Assembly (NCBI RefSeq): GCF_016592575.1
Contig: NZ_AP017470.1
Coordinates: 124,001 to 188,000, forward strand
Reading direction: 5' to 3'
From: Thermotomaculum hydrothermale
GTDB taxonomy: Bacteria > Acidobacteriota > Holophagae > Thermotomaculales > Thermotomaculaceae
DNA: 64,000 bases
The notes under the pieces were generated by a model, which saw only the letters and a list, made by a program, of their open reading frames with translations, did no database searches and was not told the origin of the DNA. The position numbers and the translations under genes are program-made. Below, in pieces: positions 16,679 through 24,684 of the stretch (position 1 is its first letter; each line of letters starts with the position of its first letter).

Positions 16679-18685
16679 TTATATGTTTATGTCAGGTGTC
16701 TCAGTTCCGAATATGTATTTGTCAAAGAAGGGCTGCCAGTTGTCTCTTGTTATCATGTTTAAAAGCCTTATGCAATCGTAGGTGTTTACATACCTTCCGC
16801 TGAATGATTTTAAAATTGAACTTATCCACACAAAGAACATTCTGTCTCCGTTTTGAGCCCCGTATTTTTTCTGCATTTCAAGCCTTAAAGCGTGCAAAAC
16901 AAGGGGTGCTTTGTCATAGTATAGGTGTACCATATCGTAAATATCTTTTGATTTTTTCCCGCACAAATGGGAAGCAAGGTAGATTGAGTCCCCTGATTTA
17001 ACTAATTCAGCCCCTCTTTTCCATTTCCTTAAAATCCTTATAAATTTTTTCTGGGCAACTTTCCTTTTCCTGAATAATTGAGTGTATGTTATTGCTGCAA
17101 TGTATTGAGAAAACCCCTCGCTTATCCAGAATTCGTTTTCATTTGGTAGATTAAGCCTGAACCTGAAATAAGCCCTTGCAATATCGTTTATAAAGAGAAG
17201 GTTTAAATCGTCTATTGTTTCGTATTTTGGATTAAAAATTTCACTTCCTACATAGATTATTGATGGCCCTGTATAGTACCTGTCAAAGTTTGTCTCAATA
17301 ATGTACTGATCTTTAAAGGGATATGGCTTGTTTACTCCCCTCTCAATAATATCACTTGCTGCAAAAAAGTAATTTAAAAGCCTTTTTGAGTTTTTATCCT
17401 TTTTTGTACCGTGGGTTGCAACGATACAGCTTCTCCCTAAAGCCTTTTTCTTATGGATAAAGTATTTTCCTGCACTAATTAAAGGCCTTTGAATAGGGTA
17501 GTCAAGCTTTGTTTCAATTGTTTTGTACCCGTCTTTCTTTTTAAATGAAACAGTATCCCCTGACGCAAATACTGTAAAGTTGTCTGGTACCGTTGCTTTT
17601 ATGTGTATTGTCGCATGCTCTTCTTTTAACTTTGCTTTGGGATACCATGCATAATTGTCAAGTTGCCAGAAATTGTCTCCGAATAATCTATGAAGAATGT
17701 CTCCGGACAGGCGGGTGTAGAGAACTATTTTATCCCCTTTTTTTGCTCCTTGAGGAAGTTTTACCAATAATTTGTGGGAATAATGGATATAATCAGAGTC
17801 TTCTCCGTTTATTTTAAGAGAGTCAACCTTTAATTCTTTGGAACCTGATATCCTTCCTGTGTTGGTGTTTAAGGTGTAGTAGGAATTAACTAAATCAAAT
17901 GTAAGCCCATTTAAAGTGGTTTCTGCGGTAATTGTAAGTTTTGCGTCAATGGTTACAAGGTCTTTTTGGGTGTTTACAACATTTAAATCAATATGTGTTA
18001 CCGAAAAATCTGGCGCTGTTAATTCATAAACTTCTCTTTCGTAAGGCTGGTAGGCAATCTCGTACATTTCGTAATAGTCAATATACTTACTCTTCCTTAA
18101 ATAAAACAATTGCTCGCTTTCAGTGTCGTCAGGGTCAAAAACATAGTAAAAATAACCTAAAGTTGTCTCAAAAACAGCAACGGTAATGTCGTTGTTTTGC
18201 AGTTTTGCCCCTGTAAAATCAATAGCCGGGTCTATAAAAGGGTTCTCCACTATAAACTTTTTCAGGCTTTCTGGCAATTTTATGTCTGATTGCAAAGGCG
18301 TTGTAGCGCCTAAATCGTTTGTTGTCAGGATATAAGCGTTGTCAAACTTTTTTGTAATTGTTAATTCACCGATGCTATTTGTGGTTGATATGTGAAATCT
18401 TTTTGTGTTTCTTTTAACAACAGGTATGCAGTATTTGTTTTTGATTTTTAATTTAAACTCCCCATTGTTAATTATTATTCCGCATTTTTTGTTAAGTGCT
18501 TTAACACCGAAAATGCTTTCTGAAGTAACGGTTAAATCCCCTAATTTAAAATTGGTAGATTGTATTTTCCCGTAAACTTCAGGGCTGTAAAGAGATTTTA
18601 CCTGTTCCCTTAAAGTCTGGGCTTTTAAAGAAAAAAGAACAAAAAACGCGATTAACACCATCAAAAATTGTTTCAGTCTTTTCAT
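16679..18685 (-). CDS. Secreted M1 (gluzincin)-like protein, degenerate active site
   Basis: A 668-residue exported protein: signal peptide 1-23 (ending SLKAQT), a beta-rich region about 25-410 resembling the N-terminal beta domain of M1 aminopeptidases, then a helical region 430-660 matching the M1 catalytic domain. The zinc motif is altered. Where HExxH is expected there is N500-D-I-A-R504; exactly 18 residues later comes E523 in WISEGFSQY, the usual third ligand motif. The first two zinc ligands and the catalytic Glu are therefore missing, and no GAMEN motif is seen. It is probably a non-catalytic homologue with a binding or scaffold role. GGAGG precedes the ATG. Confidence 0.8.
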   Translation of the reverse strand: MKRLKQFLMVLIAFFVLFSLKAQTLREQVKSLYSPEVYGKIQSTNFKLGDLTVTSESIFGVKALNKKCGIIINNGEFKLKIKNKYCIPVVKRNTKRFHISTTNSIGELTITKKFDNAYILTTNDLGATTPLQSDIKLPESLKKFIVENPFIDPAIDFTGAKLQNNDITVAVFETTLGYFYYVFDPDDTESEQLFYLRKSKYIDYYEMYEIAYQPYEREVYELTAPDFSVTHIDLNVVNTQKDLVTIDAKLTITAETTLNGLTFDLVNSYYTLNTNTGRISGSKELKVDSLKINGEDSDYIHYSHKLLVKLPQGAKKGDKIVLYTRLSGDILHRLFGDNFWQLDNYAWYPKAKLKEEHATIHIKATVPDNFTVFASGDTVSFKKKDGYKTIETKLDYPIQRPLISAGKYFIHKKKALGRSCIVATHGTKKDKNSKRLLNYFFAASDIIERGVNKPYPFKDQYIIETNFDRYYTGPSIIYVGSEIFNPKYETIDDLNLLFINDIARAYFRFRLNLPNENEFWISEGFSQYIAAITYTQLFRKRKVAQKKFIRILRKWKRGAELVKSGDSIYLASHLCGKKSKDIYDMVHLYYDKAPLVLHALRLEMQKKYGAQNGDRMFFVWISSILKSFSGRYVNTYDCIRLLNMITRDNWQPFFDKYIFGTETPDINI

Positions 18686-18716
18686 TTTTCCTCCGTTGAT
18701 TTTTATTACGGAAGAT

Positions 18717-18722
18717 ATTATA
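18717..18722 (-). promoter_or_regulatory. -10 box of M1-like gene
   Basis: TATAAT on the minus strand, 32 bases upstream of the ATG at 18685. Neither -35 nor extended -10 is convincing. Confidence 0.35.
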
Positions 18723-18754
18723 CCTTAATAGCAGTCATTTTATAATGTTTTGTG

Positions 18755-18763
18755 TGCTAAAAT
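18755..18763 (+). promoter_or_regulatory. Promoter of GYF-type protein (extended -10)
   Basis: TGCTAAAAT, identical to the element at 16430, 18 bases before the ATG at 18782. Confidence 0.4.
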
Positions 18764-18781
18764 AATCTTTAAGAGGCAATT

Positions 18782-19237
18782 ATGGAAAGTATATACATTG
18801 TAATTAGAGGTGAAAAATACGGGCCTTACACAAAAGAGGCTTTAAAGACTTTTTTAAAAGAAGGCAGGATTACTCCTGATACTTTATGCTGGTACGCTGG
18901 GATGTCTCAATGGCTGCCATTAAGAAGCATTTTCCCTGATTTGTTAAATGAAATGCCGCCTCCACCTCAAACAATCCCCCCACAACCTCCGAATGAATAT
19001 GTTAATCCTCAGGGAGTTAATAATGAAAAAAGTGGTGGTAAAGGCTGCTGTTTAGGCTGTCTCATATTCTTTATTTTATTTCTTGTTGTAATTGCAATAG
19101 GTGGATTTTTTATGTGGAAGTACGGGAAGCCGTATATTAAGCAATTCAAGTATCAATACCATTACCAGTACAATTCGTCAATGAATTTTAGCAATAATTT
19201 TTCAGAGAAGATCAATCCAATCCTATGGAAAAGTTAA
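18782..19237 (+). CDS. GYF_2/DUF4339-domain membrane protein
   Basis: Residues 3-52 match the bacterial GYF_2 (DUF4339) domain: YIVIRGEKYGPYTKEAL and the Trp pair of CWYAGMSQWLPL. Such domains are thought to bind proline-rich peptides or mediate protein contacts. A Pro-rich linker (residues 60-75) follows, then GCCLGC and a membrane segment at about 90-116, then a short Tyr/Asn-rich tail. AAGAGGC precedes the ATG. The end overlaps the methyltransferase gene by 13 bases. The role in the cell is unknown. Confidence 0.8.
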   Translation: MESIYIVIRGEKYGPYTKEALKTFLKEGRITPDTLCWYAGMSQWLPLRSIFPDLLNEMPPPPQTIPPQPPNEYVNPQGVNNEKSGGKGCCLGCLIFFILFLVVIAIGGFFMWKYGKPYIKQFKYQYHYQYNSSMNFSNNFSEKINPILWKS

Positions 19238-19731
19238 GGGGATATTACAGGGAAATAAATTCCCCTTTAGGTAAGGTTTTGGCAGGCTGTGTAAAAGATT
19301 CCCTTGTGTTTTTGCAGTTTAAGGATACTTTTAATTTAAAAAATATTGAAAAAAGATATGGAATTAAGTTTGAAAAGTCTTTTGGAAATTTTTTTCTAAA
19401 TAATGTTGAAAATCAATTAAAAGAATACTTTGAGAAAAAAAGAAAAAATTTTGATTTAGCACTTCATTTTATTGTGGGGACTGATTTTCAAAAAAAGTGC
19501 TGGGAAGCGTTAATGAAAATCCCTTATGGACAAACTATCTCATACTCAAAACAGGCTGAAATGGTTGGCAATAAAAAAGCGGTGAGGGCTGTTGCAAATG
19601 CAAACAGGTTAAATCCAATAGCCATTATTGTTCCCTGCCATAGAGTGATAGGTAAAAACGGTAAATTAACAGGCTATGCCGGGGGGATTGAAAAGAAAGA
19701 GTACCTTTTAAAACTTGAAGGCGCAATTTAG
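19225..19731 (+). CDS. ogt: Methylated-DNA--protein-cysteine methyltransferase
   Basis: Suicide DNA repair protein that moves the alkyl group from O6-alkylguanine to its own cysteine. The active site PCHRVIG is present with C138, preceded by the helix-turn-helix and arginine-finger region (IPYGQTISYSKQAEMVG; AVRAVANANRLNP). Length 168, a normal Ogt/AGT. The ATG lies 13 bases inside the previous gene with only a weak ribosome site, so coupled translation is likely. Confidence 0.93.
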   Translation: MEKLRGYYREINSPLGKVLAGCVKDSLVFLQFKDTFNLKNIEKRYGIKFEKSFGNFFLNNVENQLKEYFEKKRKNFDLALHFIVGTDFQKKCWEALMKIPYGQTISYSKQAEMVGNKKAVRAVANANRLNPIAIIVPCHRVIGKNGKLTGYAGGIEKKEYLLKLEGAI

Positions 19732-19741
19732 ATTTTTTTTG

Positions 19742-20050
19742 CTATTTTGCCTCTAATATTTTTTTAATAATTAAATCTTTAGGAGGCATTCCGGAAAATC
19801 TTTCTTCAGTTTGATATACCCTGCACCCATACAGTATGTCCCTGTTTGCCATTCCTTCTTCTAAATCAACCCCGTTGATATGCACAGACGGAGAGCCGTA
19901 AAAATTAAGCCTTTTCGCATCTTCCAGATCCCTTATCTTTATAAACTCAATTTCAGCATCAACCTTTAATTCTTCAACAATCTCTTTAATAAGCTTTAAA
20001 GTATCTCTTGCATGAGGGCATCCGTCAAAGTATAAAATATCAATTTTCAT
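19742..20050 (-). CDS. Thioredoxin-fold protein with CPH motif
   Basis: A 102-residue cytoplasmic protein with a thioredoxin-like outline: strand IDILYFDGCPHA with C11 at the start of the first helix, and the cis-Pro segment GSPSVHING at about 52-60. A second cysteine C76 lies in LYGCRVY. Small proteins of this kind occur beside mercury and other metal genes and are often called alkylmercury-lyase-like. Its ATG overlaps the response regulator stop as ATGA, so it is the third gene of the metal-sensing operon. A redox or metal-handling role is inferred from that position. Confidence 0.7.
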   Translation of the reverse strand: MKIDILYFDGCPHARDTLKLIKEIVEELKVDAEIEFIKIRDLEDAKRLNFYGSPSVHINGVDLEEGMANRDILYGCRVYQTEERFSGMPPKDLIIKKILEAK

Positions 20051-21393
20051 AAATTTTCCCCTTTCTCAGGTTTTTTAAGTTCATAATCTGCAATTTTTTT
20101 TCTTAAAGTGTTTGGGGCAATTTCAAGAATCTTTGAAGTCCTTGTAATATTCCAATCAGTATAGTTTAAAACAAATTTGATATAGTTCTTCTCAACCTCT
20201 CTCAATGGCATTACCTTTTCAGGGATTGTAGCAGATACATTTAATTCCTTCCTTATATCACTTTCGTCAATATACTCAGTTTTGCAGTTAATAATTGCTC
20301 TGATAATAATGTTTTCAAGCTGTCTTACATTGCCTGGAAAGTCGTAGCTTTCAAGGAGTTTTAACGCTTTTGAGGTTATCCCTTTTACAGGGTAAAGCCT
20401 TAAATTTTTGTGTTTGTTTAAAAAGTAGTTTACAAGTATTGGTATATCTTCCGTTCTCTCTCTTAAAGGGGGAATTTTTATCTCCGCAACCGATAACCTG
20501 TAATAGAGGTCTTCCCTGAATTTCCCCTCTTCCACCAGTTTTTTCAAATCCTTGTTTGAGGCGGCTACAATCCTTGCTTTAAGAGGTATTTTTTTATGGC
20601 TTCCTATCCTTTCAAACTCTTTTTCCTGCAAAACCCTTAACAGTTTAACCTGAAATTCAAGGGGAATCTCAGAGATTTCATCTAAGAAAACCACCCCGTC
20701 TTCAGCCTGCTCTAATTTACCTATTCTTGTTTTTTCTGCTCCAGTGTAAGAGCCTTTTTCAGCACCAAATAGCTCAGCTTCAATTAAAGTTGAGGGAATT
20801 GCCGACGCGTTAATTGCAATAAAAGGTTTTGATTTGTCCATTGCCCTGTGTATTGCTCTTGCAACCAATTCTTTTCCCGTCCCGCTTTCTCCTATAATTA
20901 AAACAGGCACCCTGTTAACTGATACAAGTCCTATTTGTTTTAATGTCTCTGTAATGCCTCTACTTTTGCCTATTATTCTATAGTCTTCAACCTCTGTTTT
21001 CTTTATGTTTTCAACAACCTCTTTTTTTTCAACGCTTTTCATTTTTGCCTTTTCAATTAAGATAAGTATATCTTCAAGGTTTATCGGTTTTCTTAGATAA
21101 TCAAAAGCATTCAATTTCATTGCTTCAATAACAATATCCATATCCTCTCTGCCTGTTACAAGTACAATTGGTGTTTTTATCTCTCTTTCCTTTGCCCTTC
21201 TTAAAAAGTCGAGTCCGGTAATGTCTGGCAAATGGTAGTCAAGAAAAACTATAGCTGGATTTTCTTCTAAAAGGGCTAAAAAGCCTTCTTCCCCGGTGTT
21301 TTTTGTGGTTGACATAATCCCGTGGGTTTCAAGTTGCAATTGCAGAGACCTGCAAAACATTTTATCATCATCAATTATTAAAATATTATTCAT
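20047..21393 (-). CDS. Sigma-54-dependent response regulator (ZraR/NtrC type)
   Basis: A 448-residue activator with three domains. Residues 1-118 are a receiver (D8-D9 acidic pair, phospho-acceptor D52, lysine in LRKPI). Residues 140-370 are an AAA+ sigma-54 activation domain with Walker A GESGTGKE and the sigma-54 contact loop GSYTGA, a variant of GAFTGA. Residues 400-445 are a Fis-type helix-turn-helix (NITRTSKILEIAPNTLRKK). I chose the ATG at 21393 because GGAGGG lies just upstream and the receiver begins there. It overlaps the kinase by 8 bases. Likely target sites are the 17-bp elements upstream of the efflux and YHS operons. Confidence 0.92.
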   Translation of the reverse strand: MNNILIIDDDKMFCRSLQLQLETHGIMSTTKNTGEEGFLALLEENPAIVFLDYHLPDITGLDFLRRAKEREIKTPIVLVTGREDMDIVIEAMKLNAFDYLRKPINLEDILILIEKAKMKSVEKKEVVENIKKTEVEDYRIIGKSRGITETLKQIGLVSVNRVPVLIIGESGTGKELVARAIHRAMDKSKPFIAINASAIPSTLIEAELFGAEKGSYTGAEKTRIGKLEQAEDGVVFLDEISEIPLEFQVKLLRVLQEKEFERIGSHKKIPLKARIVAASNKDLKKLVEEGKFREDLYYRLSVAEIKIPPLRERTEDIPILVNYFLNKHKNLRLYPVKGITSKALKLLESYDFPGNVRQLENIIIRAIINCKTEYIDESDIRKELNVSATIPEKVMPLREVEKNYIKFVLNYTDWNITRTSKILEIAPNTLRKKIADYELKKPEKGENL

Positions 21394-23128
21394 CTTTTCC
21401 CTCCATAGATGCTTTTTCAAGGATTATGGTGAATTTAGCTCCGCCTTCTTCTCTGTTTTCAGCAAAGATTTCACCATTGTGGTATTCAATTATTTTTTTT
21501 ACTATGGGAAGTCCCAGCCCTGTCCCCGTCTCTTTTGTTGTAAAGAATGGTTTGAAAATCATATCTTTAACAGCCTTTGACAATCCCTTGCCAGTGTCTT
21601 CCACTGAAATAATTACTTTGTCTTTTTTCTCTTTTATGTAAATTGTAACCTTTCCCTTTTTTGGGTTTGCTTCAGCTGCGTTTTTAATTAAATTGGTTAA
21701 TGCCCTTAAAAGGTGCTCCCTGTCTCCGTAGATGTATGCGTTTTCCCCTATCTCAGAAATTACAAAAGTCTTTTGCTCTAATTTTGAAATTTCAGACGAC
21801 ACAATCTCAAGAGCCTGCTCTACAAGGTCAACAGGCTTAATCCTTGATTTTTTTAATTCGATTGGTTTCCCGAAGTTGAGTAATTCTGAAAGCATGGTTT
21901 CAAGCCTTAAAACCTGAGTTTTTGTGATGTTAAGAAGTTCCGAGTAAGTTTTATCGTCTTTTAATTTATCGGCAACCGCTTTAATATTTAATTTAATAGA
22001 AGACAAAGGGTTTCTCATCTCATGGACAATGCTTGAACTTAACTCCCCTATTGCAGCAAGGCTTGATTTTTGAGCTAACTCTTTGCTTTGCTCTGTAAGT
22101 TTATCAATCATTGCATTGAATGCATCTGCTACAGCACTTGCTTCTTTTGTTTCATACCTGCCTATTCTTGCCTTTACATTTCCTTCAAGGATTTCCTTTG
22201 AAACCCTTTCAAGGTCTTTTAACGGTTCAGATAAGCTCTTAGATATCTTAATTGCTACGAAAATAACAATAACAAACACAATAACACCTGTTATTATTGA
22301 CCTTTTAAATAGAATATTTATCCATCTTAATGTTTCGCTTTTATCAACTGTAATGACAACAAAGGAGTTAATCTTTTTTAACACCCTGTACCCTATAAAT
22401 TTCTCTTTGCCAGATAAAGGTTTTTCAAAAATAGCCCCTTCTTTTTCATTTAATATTGCCTTTAAAAGAGGCTTTCCATTTTTTTCTATAAGCCTTTTAT
22501 CGTCACGGTATTCCAATTGCAACCCATCTTTTGAGAGTATAAAAATTCTCCCTGTTTTTCCAAAATTAGGGGTTGTTTTGAGAAGTGTTTCAAAAATCTT
22601 TTTTAAATCAATGTTCGCAGCAATAAAACCTGTTGTCTCATTGGTTTTTTTATTTTTTAAGGTTGAAAATACTGTTAGAGTATTTAATTTATTTTGAATT
22701 AGCAGATATTTTTCTTTTAGAATTTTGTTTATTGTTTTTTCTGGTAATTGTTCGGGAAGGTTACTCCCTGAAATCTCTATAAGTTTTCCTTCAAGAGAGT
22801 ATATCCCAACACCTTTATAACATTTATTGGTTTCGTAAAGGTGAAGCAAAGGGCTACATGAACACCCCATTGTGTGGCACATAGGTGTTGAATTACTTTT
22901 GTTTAAAGACATAATTGAGACAAGGGATAAATCATGTTTTATATCGTTTATTTGTTTGTTAAAATTCTCCTCTTTCCATTCTAAAATGGATTTTAGTTGA
23001 CTGTTTTTTGTCTCTAAAATAGCCTGCGTGCTGCAATGGTGCCCCTGGTATATTAAAACAAGGAGAGGCAGCAGCGTTAATATTAAAAACCAGAATAAGA
23101 TTTGCGTTTCTATACTTTTTTGTTTCAT
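21386..23128 (-). CDS. Membrane sensor histidine kinase with Cys-rich sensor loop
   Basis: Partner of the sigma-54 response regulator. A membrane segment at about 11-28, a periplasmic sensor region 30-275 (PAS/Cache-like), a second segment at 278-294, a HAMP linker 295-347, the dimerisation helix with phospho-acceptor H369 (SSSIVHEMRNP), and an HATPase domain with DTGKGL and TGTGLGLPIV. The sensor contains a cluster of C84, H85, C89, C91 and C103 (MCHTMGCSC) that could bind a soft metal. It resembles ZraS-type kinases in layout. It is the first gene of a three-gene operon, divergent from the efflux genes. Confidence 0.92.
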   Translation of the reverse strand: MKQKSIETQILFWFLILTLLPLLVLIYQGHHCSTQAILETKNSQLKSILEWKEENFNKQINDIKHDLSLVSIMSLNKSNSTPMCHTMGCSCSPLLHLYETNKCYKGVGIYSLEGKLIEISGSNLPEQLPEKTINKILKEKYLLIQNKLNTLTVFSTLKNKKTNETTGFIAANIDLKKIFETLLKTTPNFGKTGRIFILSKDGLQLEYRDDKRLIEKNGKPLLKAILNEKEGAIFEKPLSGKEKFIGYRVLKKINSFVVITVDKSETLRWINILFKRSIITGVIVFVIVIFVAIKISKSLSEPLKDLERVSKEILEGNVKARIGRYETKEASAVADAFNAMIDKLTEQSKELAQKSSLAAIGELSSSIVHEMRNPLSSIKLNIKAVADKLKDDKTYSELLNITKTQVLRLETMLSELLNFGKPIELKKSRIKPVDLVEQALEIVSSEISKLEQKTFVISEIGENAYIYGDREHLLRALTNLIKNAAEANPKKGKVTIYIKEKKDKVIISVEDTGKGLSKAVKDMIFKPFFTTKETGTGLGLPIVKKIIEYHNGEIFAENREEGGAKFTIILEKASMEGKDE

Positions 23129-23162
23129 CTTACAACCCTTTTCCTTCCTATTTGTTTTATAA

Positions 23163-23177
23163 GCAAGTTTAATGCCA
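23163..23177 (-). promoter_or_regulatory. Sigma-54 promoter of the sensor kinase operon
   Basis: On the minus strand TGGCATTAAACTTGCT, with exactly 10 bases between the invariant GG and GC. Transcription would begin near 23152, leaving a 23-base leader before the kinase ATG at 23128. It suggests the two-component pair activates itself. Confidence 0.75.
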
Positions 23178-23239
23178 TATTAAAAATCCCTTAAAACCCG
23201 TATAAATTCTGAATTTTTCTGTTTAATATTCTACAACAC

Positions 23240-23256
23240 TATTCAGAAACTGAATA
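23240..23256. promoter_or_regulatory. Activator site 1 (perfect palindrome)
   Basis: TATTCAGAAACTGAATA, perfect dyad of TATTCA around 5 bases. It lies between the two divergent -24/-12 promoters. One of four copies of the pattern T(A/G)TTCA-N5-TGA in the metal island; probable binding site of the response regulator at 20047-21393. Confidence 0.7.
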
Positions 23257-23273
23257 CCTTTTAAATCCGTTGC

Positions 23274-23290
23274 TATTCAGTTTTTGAGCA
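23274..23290. promoter_or_regulatory. Activator site 2
   Basis: TATTCAGTTTTTGAGCA. Its centre is 34 bp from site 1 and about 61 bp upstream of the -24 box of the efflux promoter, a normal enhancer position for a sigma-54 system. Confidence 0.62.
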
Positions 23291-23342
23291 GTTTTAAGTT
23301 GGCTTCCAAGATAAGTTATTTGTTTTGTTTAAATTATCGGTA

Positions 23343-23358
23343 TGGCAGCCTTTTTGCA
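23343..23358 (+). promoter_or_regulatory. Sigma-54 promoter of the efflux operon
   Basis: TGGCAGCCTTTTTGCA, with exactly 10 bases between GG and GC. Transcription would begin near 23369, 26 bases upstream of the channel gene's ATG. It rules out the in-frame ATG or GTG-type starts further upstream for that gene. Confidence 0.8.
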
Positions 23359-23394
23359 ATATATAAGAGGAACGAATATTTTAGGGAGAAGAAT

Positions 23395-24684
23395 ATGGGC
23401 AAAAGAAAATTTATTTTAATCTGGATATTAATTGCAGGGGTTTCCGTTTTTGGAAATGAGAATGGTTATCTAAAAAATTACATTAACCTTATTAAAAGCA
23501 ATAATCAAAAGTTAAAGGCGTTGAATTTTGAGCACAACTCTATTTTAAAATCTGCAGAATCTGAGAAATACCTGCCTGACCCTGTGTTTACAACAGGAAT
23601 TTACCTTCAGTCTATTGAAACCAGGGTTGGAGCGCAAAAAAGCAAGTTTGGTATTTCCCAGAAAATTCCCTTTAAGGGAAAGTTGAAATTAAAAATGCTT
23701 ACCAAGAAGGAACTGGCAAAGGCTGTGTTGGAGAAAATAAAACAAACCGAACTTGATTTAATTACAAGTTTTAAGAAAAACTACTATACACTTTCCTATT
23801 TAAACGAAAGGGAAAAGATTCTTGAACAACATATTTCACTTCTTAAAGATTTACATTCTGTAATTATGTCTTCTTATGAAGCAGGGAAGGGGAATTACTC
23901 TTCAATATTAAGGATAGAGTCTGAAATAGACTATCTTAAAAACTCCCTTGAAAGCGTAAGAGAGTTAAAATCTCCTGTTATTGCAAAACTTAATGAGCTT
24001 ATGAATAGAAACCCCGAAGAAGAGATAAAGGCAATATCCCTTGATGAGTTTAAGATATTAAAAATAGGCAAAAACGAAGAAGAGAAGATTATAAAAGCCC
24101 TTTTTAGCACAAGCCCTGAGCTTAGAAGTATAAACTTTAAGATGAAGGCTGAAAGGTTAAACAGAGACCTTGCAGGTAAAAGTAGATACTCTGATTTTAC
24201 AATAGGGCTTGACTGGATTAATACTTCAAAGGTAAACGGAAGCAGTATAAAAGACAACGGCAAAGACGGATTGATTTTTAAGATAGGGATGACAATACCG
24301 CTACACAGAAAAAAATACCACTATCAAATTGATGCCTCAAACGACAGGTATTTGAAAGAGGCAAGCGAACATGTAAACACAAAGAACGAAAAAGCCACAG
24401 GGATAAAAAAGGCTTTCTTTGACTATTTAGATGGGATAAGAAAACTTAACCTCTATCAAAATTCAATAATCCCCAGAGCCAAGGAGGCTTTAAATGTTTT
24501 AATAAGCGCTTATGAAAGTGAGGCTGGAAATTACCTTGATGTGATTGACGCTGAAAGGGTGCTTTTGCAGTTTGAATTAGAAGTTTTAAAAAGCAAAAAA
24601 GATATTCTTTCAGCAATTGCTGACATTGAAAGAATTTCAGGAATAAAAGATTTATCAAATTTAAATAATAAGGGAGGAATTTAA
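23395..24684 (+). CDS. Outer-membrane efflux channel, CusC/TolC type
   Basis: Outer-membrane component of a tripartite metal efflux pump. Signal peptide 1-20 (ending SVFGNEN). The remaining 409 residues are helical with two OEP repeats; conserved TolC-type features are LPDPVF near 58 and YESEAGNYLDVIDAERVLLQ near 362. There is no lipobox, so unlike E. coli CusC it is not a lipoprotein. The ATG at 23395 has AGGGAGAAG upstream; the frame is open for 111 more bases but that stretch holds the sigma-54 promoter. The stop overlaps the adaptor gene as TAATG. Confidence 0.88.
   Translation: MGKRKFILIWILIAGVSVFGNENGYLKNYINLIKSNNQKLKALNFEHNSILKSAESEKYLPDPVFTTGIYLQSIETRVGAQKSKFGISQKIPFKGKLKLKMLTKKELAKAVLEKIKQTELDLITSFKKNYYTLSYLNEREKILEQHISLLKDLHSVIMSSYEAGKGNYSSILRIESEIDYLKNSLESVRELKSPVIAKLNELMNRNPEEEIKAISLDEFKILKIGKNEEEKIIKALFSTSPELRSINFKMKAERLNRDLAGKSRYSDFTIGLDWINTSKVNGSSIKDNGKDGLIFKIGMTIPLHRKKYHYQIDASNDRYLKEASEHVNTKNEKATGIKKAFFDYLDGIRKLNLYQNSIIPRAKEALNVLISAYESEAGNYLDVIDAERVLLQFELEVLKSKKDILSAIADIERISGIKDLSNLNNKGGI

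Noticed and set aside
22083-22697. 204-codon plus-strand frame inside the kinase gene
   Set aside because: Shadow of the kinase coding strand; Ser/Phe/Ile-rich product without motifs or ribosome site.
23284-23394. Upstream extension of the efflux channel gene by 37 codons
   Set aside because: It covers an activator site and the sigma-54 promoter, and the signal peptide and ribosome site fit the ATG at 23395.
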